Origin: CAVHXA01 sp963639765
GTDB taxonomy: Bacteria > Bacillota > Clostridia > Oscillospirales > Oscillospiraceae
Assembly: GCA_963639765.1 (NCBI GenBank)
Contig: CAVHXA010000078.1
Location: forward strand, 1-8,244
Direction of reading: 5' to 3'
DNA: 8,244 bases
This document shows, piece by piece, positions 7,422-8,244 of this stretch (the stretch's first letter is position 1; each line of letters starts with the position of its first letter). Under the pieces are notes generated by a model that was not told where the DNA came from, did no database searches, and was given only the letters and a program-made list of their open reading frames with translations. The position numbers and the translations under genes were made by a program.

Positions 7422-8244
7422 TTATTGAAAGAATCCGTCGCTTTCAAAGATATGGTTCAGCTCATCGTTGCTGGCACAGCGGGAAACTTTATCCCGGATG
7501 GAACTCTTGGACATATCCAGGCGGAATGCCCGCTCTCTGCCGATAGAGTCTCTCTGCATCCGAATCAACTGAATTCTGCCTACGCCGGGATTCTGCCGTG
7601 CATATTCTGCGAAGCCTTTCGCTTTACCGAGGTTATCCTGCCGTGTCGGGTCATGTGGTTCCAGAATATCTACAACATATTCAGATCCGTCCTTGCGGAT
7701 GATAAGGAAATCCGGATATGTCGGTTTCGTCTCACCGCCGATCTCATAAGGAATACAAAGCGCCCATGAGCCCCTCGACGGATTGCGCAGCCAGCAAACG
7801 AAATCCTCCTGCTGTTCCTCTTCCGCAATAACCTTGCGTTCCCAGCCGTTCAGGTTGATCAGTGCCGTGCCGGAGTCATCTACAAACAGGTGGTTGCTGT
7901 ACAGTTTACCTTCCATTTCGTGCGGGACGCGGATCGTCTCAGGTAGGCGGAAGTTGTGCTTACTGATGATATCGCCATCGGAAACAATGTCGTCGTATCT
8001 TTTCTTGAACTTCTCCGGCAGCGAGACTGTGCGGCGGCGGTTTGCATCGTTCAGATCATGGAATTTTTGCTTCGCATATTCATTCAGTGCATCCATACAG
8101 CCCTGATTTGCCGCAAATATGATGACATGAATTTTCAGGTTCGGCGTCTCATCCTCGCCGCTGTAGCGCTTGACATATGCGTTGCTTACGCCCTCGTTAC
8201 CAAGGCGGGTTTCAGCCAGACGGAACTGGCGTTCAATATCCGTA
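7422..8244 (-). CDS. Type III Res-like helicase/nuclease, C-terminal 273 residues (5' end beyond window)
   Basis: The reading frame stays open to the right edge: upstream of the internal Met at 8096, 49 more codons continue without a stop (for example AETRLGNEGVSNAYVKRYSG). This is therefore the tail of a longer gene, not a 224-residue protein. The visible part contains 'CWLRNPSRGSWALCIPYEIG', then 'YPDFLII' and 'YVVDILEPH' (about 7653-7715). This layout matches the PD-(D/E)xK nuclease domain at the end of type III restriction Res subunits and related DEAD-box helicases. The Asp of PDF and the Glu of ILEPH would be metal ligands. The usual Lys of ExK is His here, so activity is uncertain. The helicase motor expected upstream is not visible. 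The stop lies 22 bp before the HEPN-SNF2 start, indicating one operon. Codon use looks like the neighbours'. Confidence 0.75.
   Translation of the reverse strand, partial: TDIERQFRLAETRLGNEGVSNAYVKRYSGEDETPNLKIHVIIFAANQGCMDALNEYAKQKFHDLNDANRRRTVSLPEKFKKRYDDIVSDGDIISKHNFRLPETIRVPHEMEGKLYSNHLFVDDSGTALINLNGWERKVIAEEEQQEDFVCWLRNPSRGSWALCIPYEIGGETKPTYPDFLIIRKDGSEYVVDILEPHDPTRQDNLGKAKGFAEYARQNPGVGRIQLIRMQRDSIGRERAFRLDMSKSSIRDKVSRCASNDELNHIFESDGFFQ

Noticed and set aside
5882..7769. Plus-strand open frames of about 86-141 residues opposite the helicase and Res-like genes
   Set aside because: They are shadow frames of strong minus-strand genes, with no convincing start signals or recognisable domains.
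7422..8096. A complete 224-residue protein starting at the Met at 8096
   Set aside because: The frame stays open for 49 codons upstream to the window edge with gene-like sequence, so this Met is internal to a longer gene.
1..8244. CRISPR array, tRNA or rRNA
   Set aside because: No regularly spaced repeats and no cloverleaf or rRNA-like sequence were seen on either strand.

Overview
All genes visible here read right to left (minus strand). The window most likely comes from a Gram-positive Clostridia-type genome, possibly gut or rumen. This is inferred from the WYL-regulator N-terminus of a kind common in Firmicutes, strong purine-rich Shine-Dalgarno sequences, and moderate GC. A 75-base run of N at 4574-4648 shows it is a scaffolded draft assembly. 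No phage, tRNA, rRNA or CRISPR features are seen.

Layout in transcription order. (A) 8244-7422 is the C-terminal 273 residues of a large protein that starts outside the window. It resembles the nuclease end of a type III restriction Res subunit / DEAD-box helicase and carries a PD-(D/E)xK-like motif. (B) Starting 22 bp later, 7399-3728 holds one long SNF2/RapA-type helicase gene with an N-terminal Swt1-like HEPN domain (RNNWAH motif). It is in one reading frame throughout but is broken near 4530. There the coding sequence meets a CTAA target-like tetranucleotide, then the sequence GGAACCTCTGAATAA (which looks like an insertion-sequence end), an in-frame TGA, and the N gap. (C) Two bases after the helicase stop, 3725-306 encodes an 1139-residue sacsin/Hsp90-type GHKL ATPase with a Cys4 zinc-finger-like segment and an SH3-like tail. 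(D) After a 216-bp AT-rich intergenic region with short repeated words, a WYL-type transcriptional regulator starts at 89 and runs off the left edge. Its visible part is too short to be an obvious ORF.

A, B and C are spaced tightly enough to be one operon: a helicase-nuclease, a HEPN-helicase and a sacsin-type ATPase, with a WYL regulator next to them. Each of these families recurs in anti-phage defence islands, so the best overall reading is an uncharacterised or poorly characterised multi-gene defence system whose 5' part (possibly a methyltransferase) lies beyond 8244. In this assembly the helicase gene appears to be interrupted by a mobile element. That would make the system inactive, split, or variable within the sampled population, unless the break is an assembly artefact.
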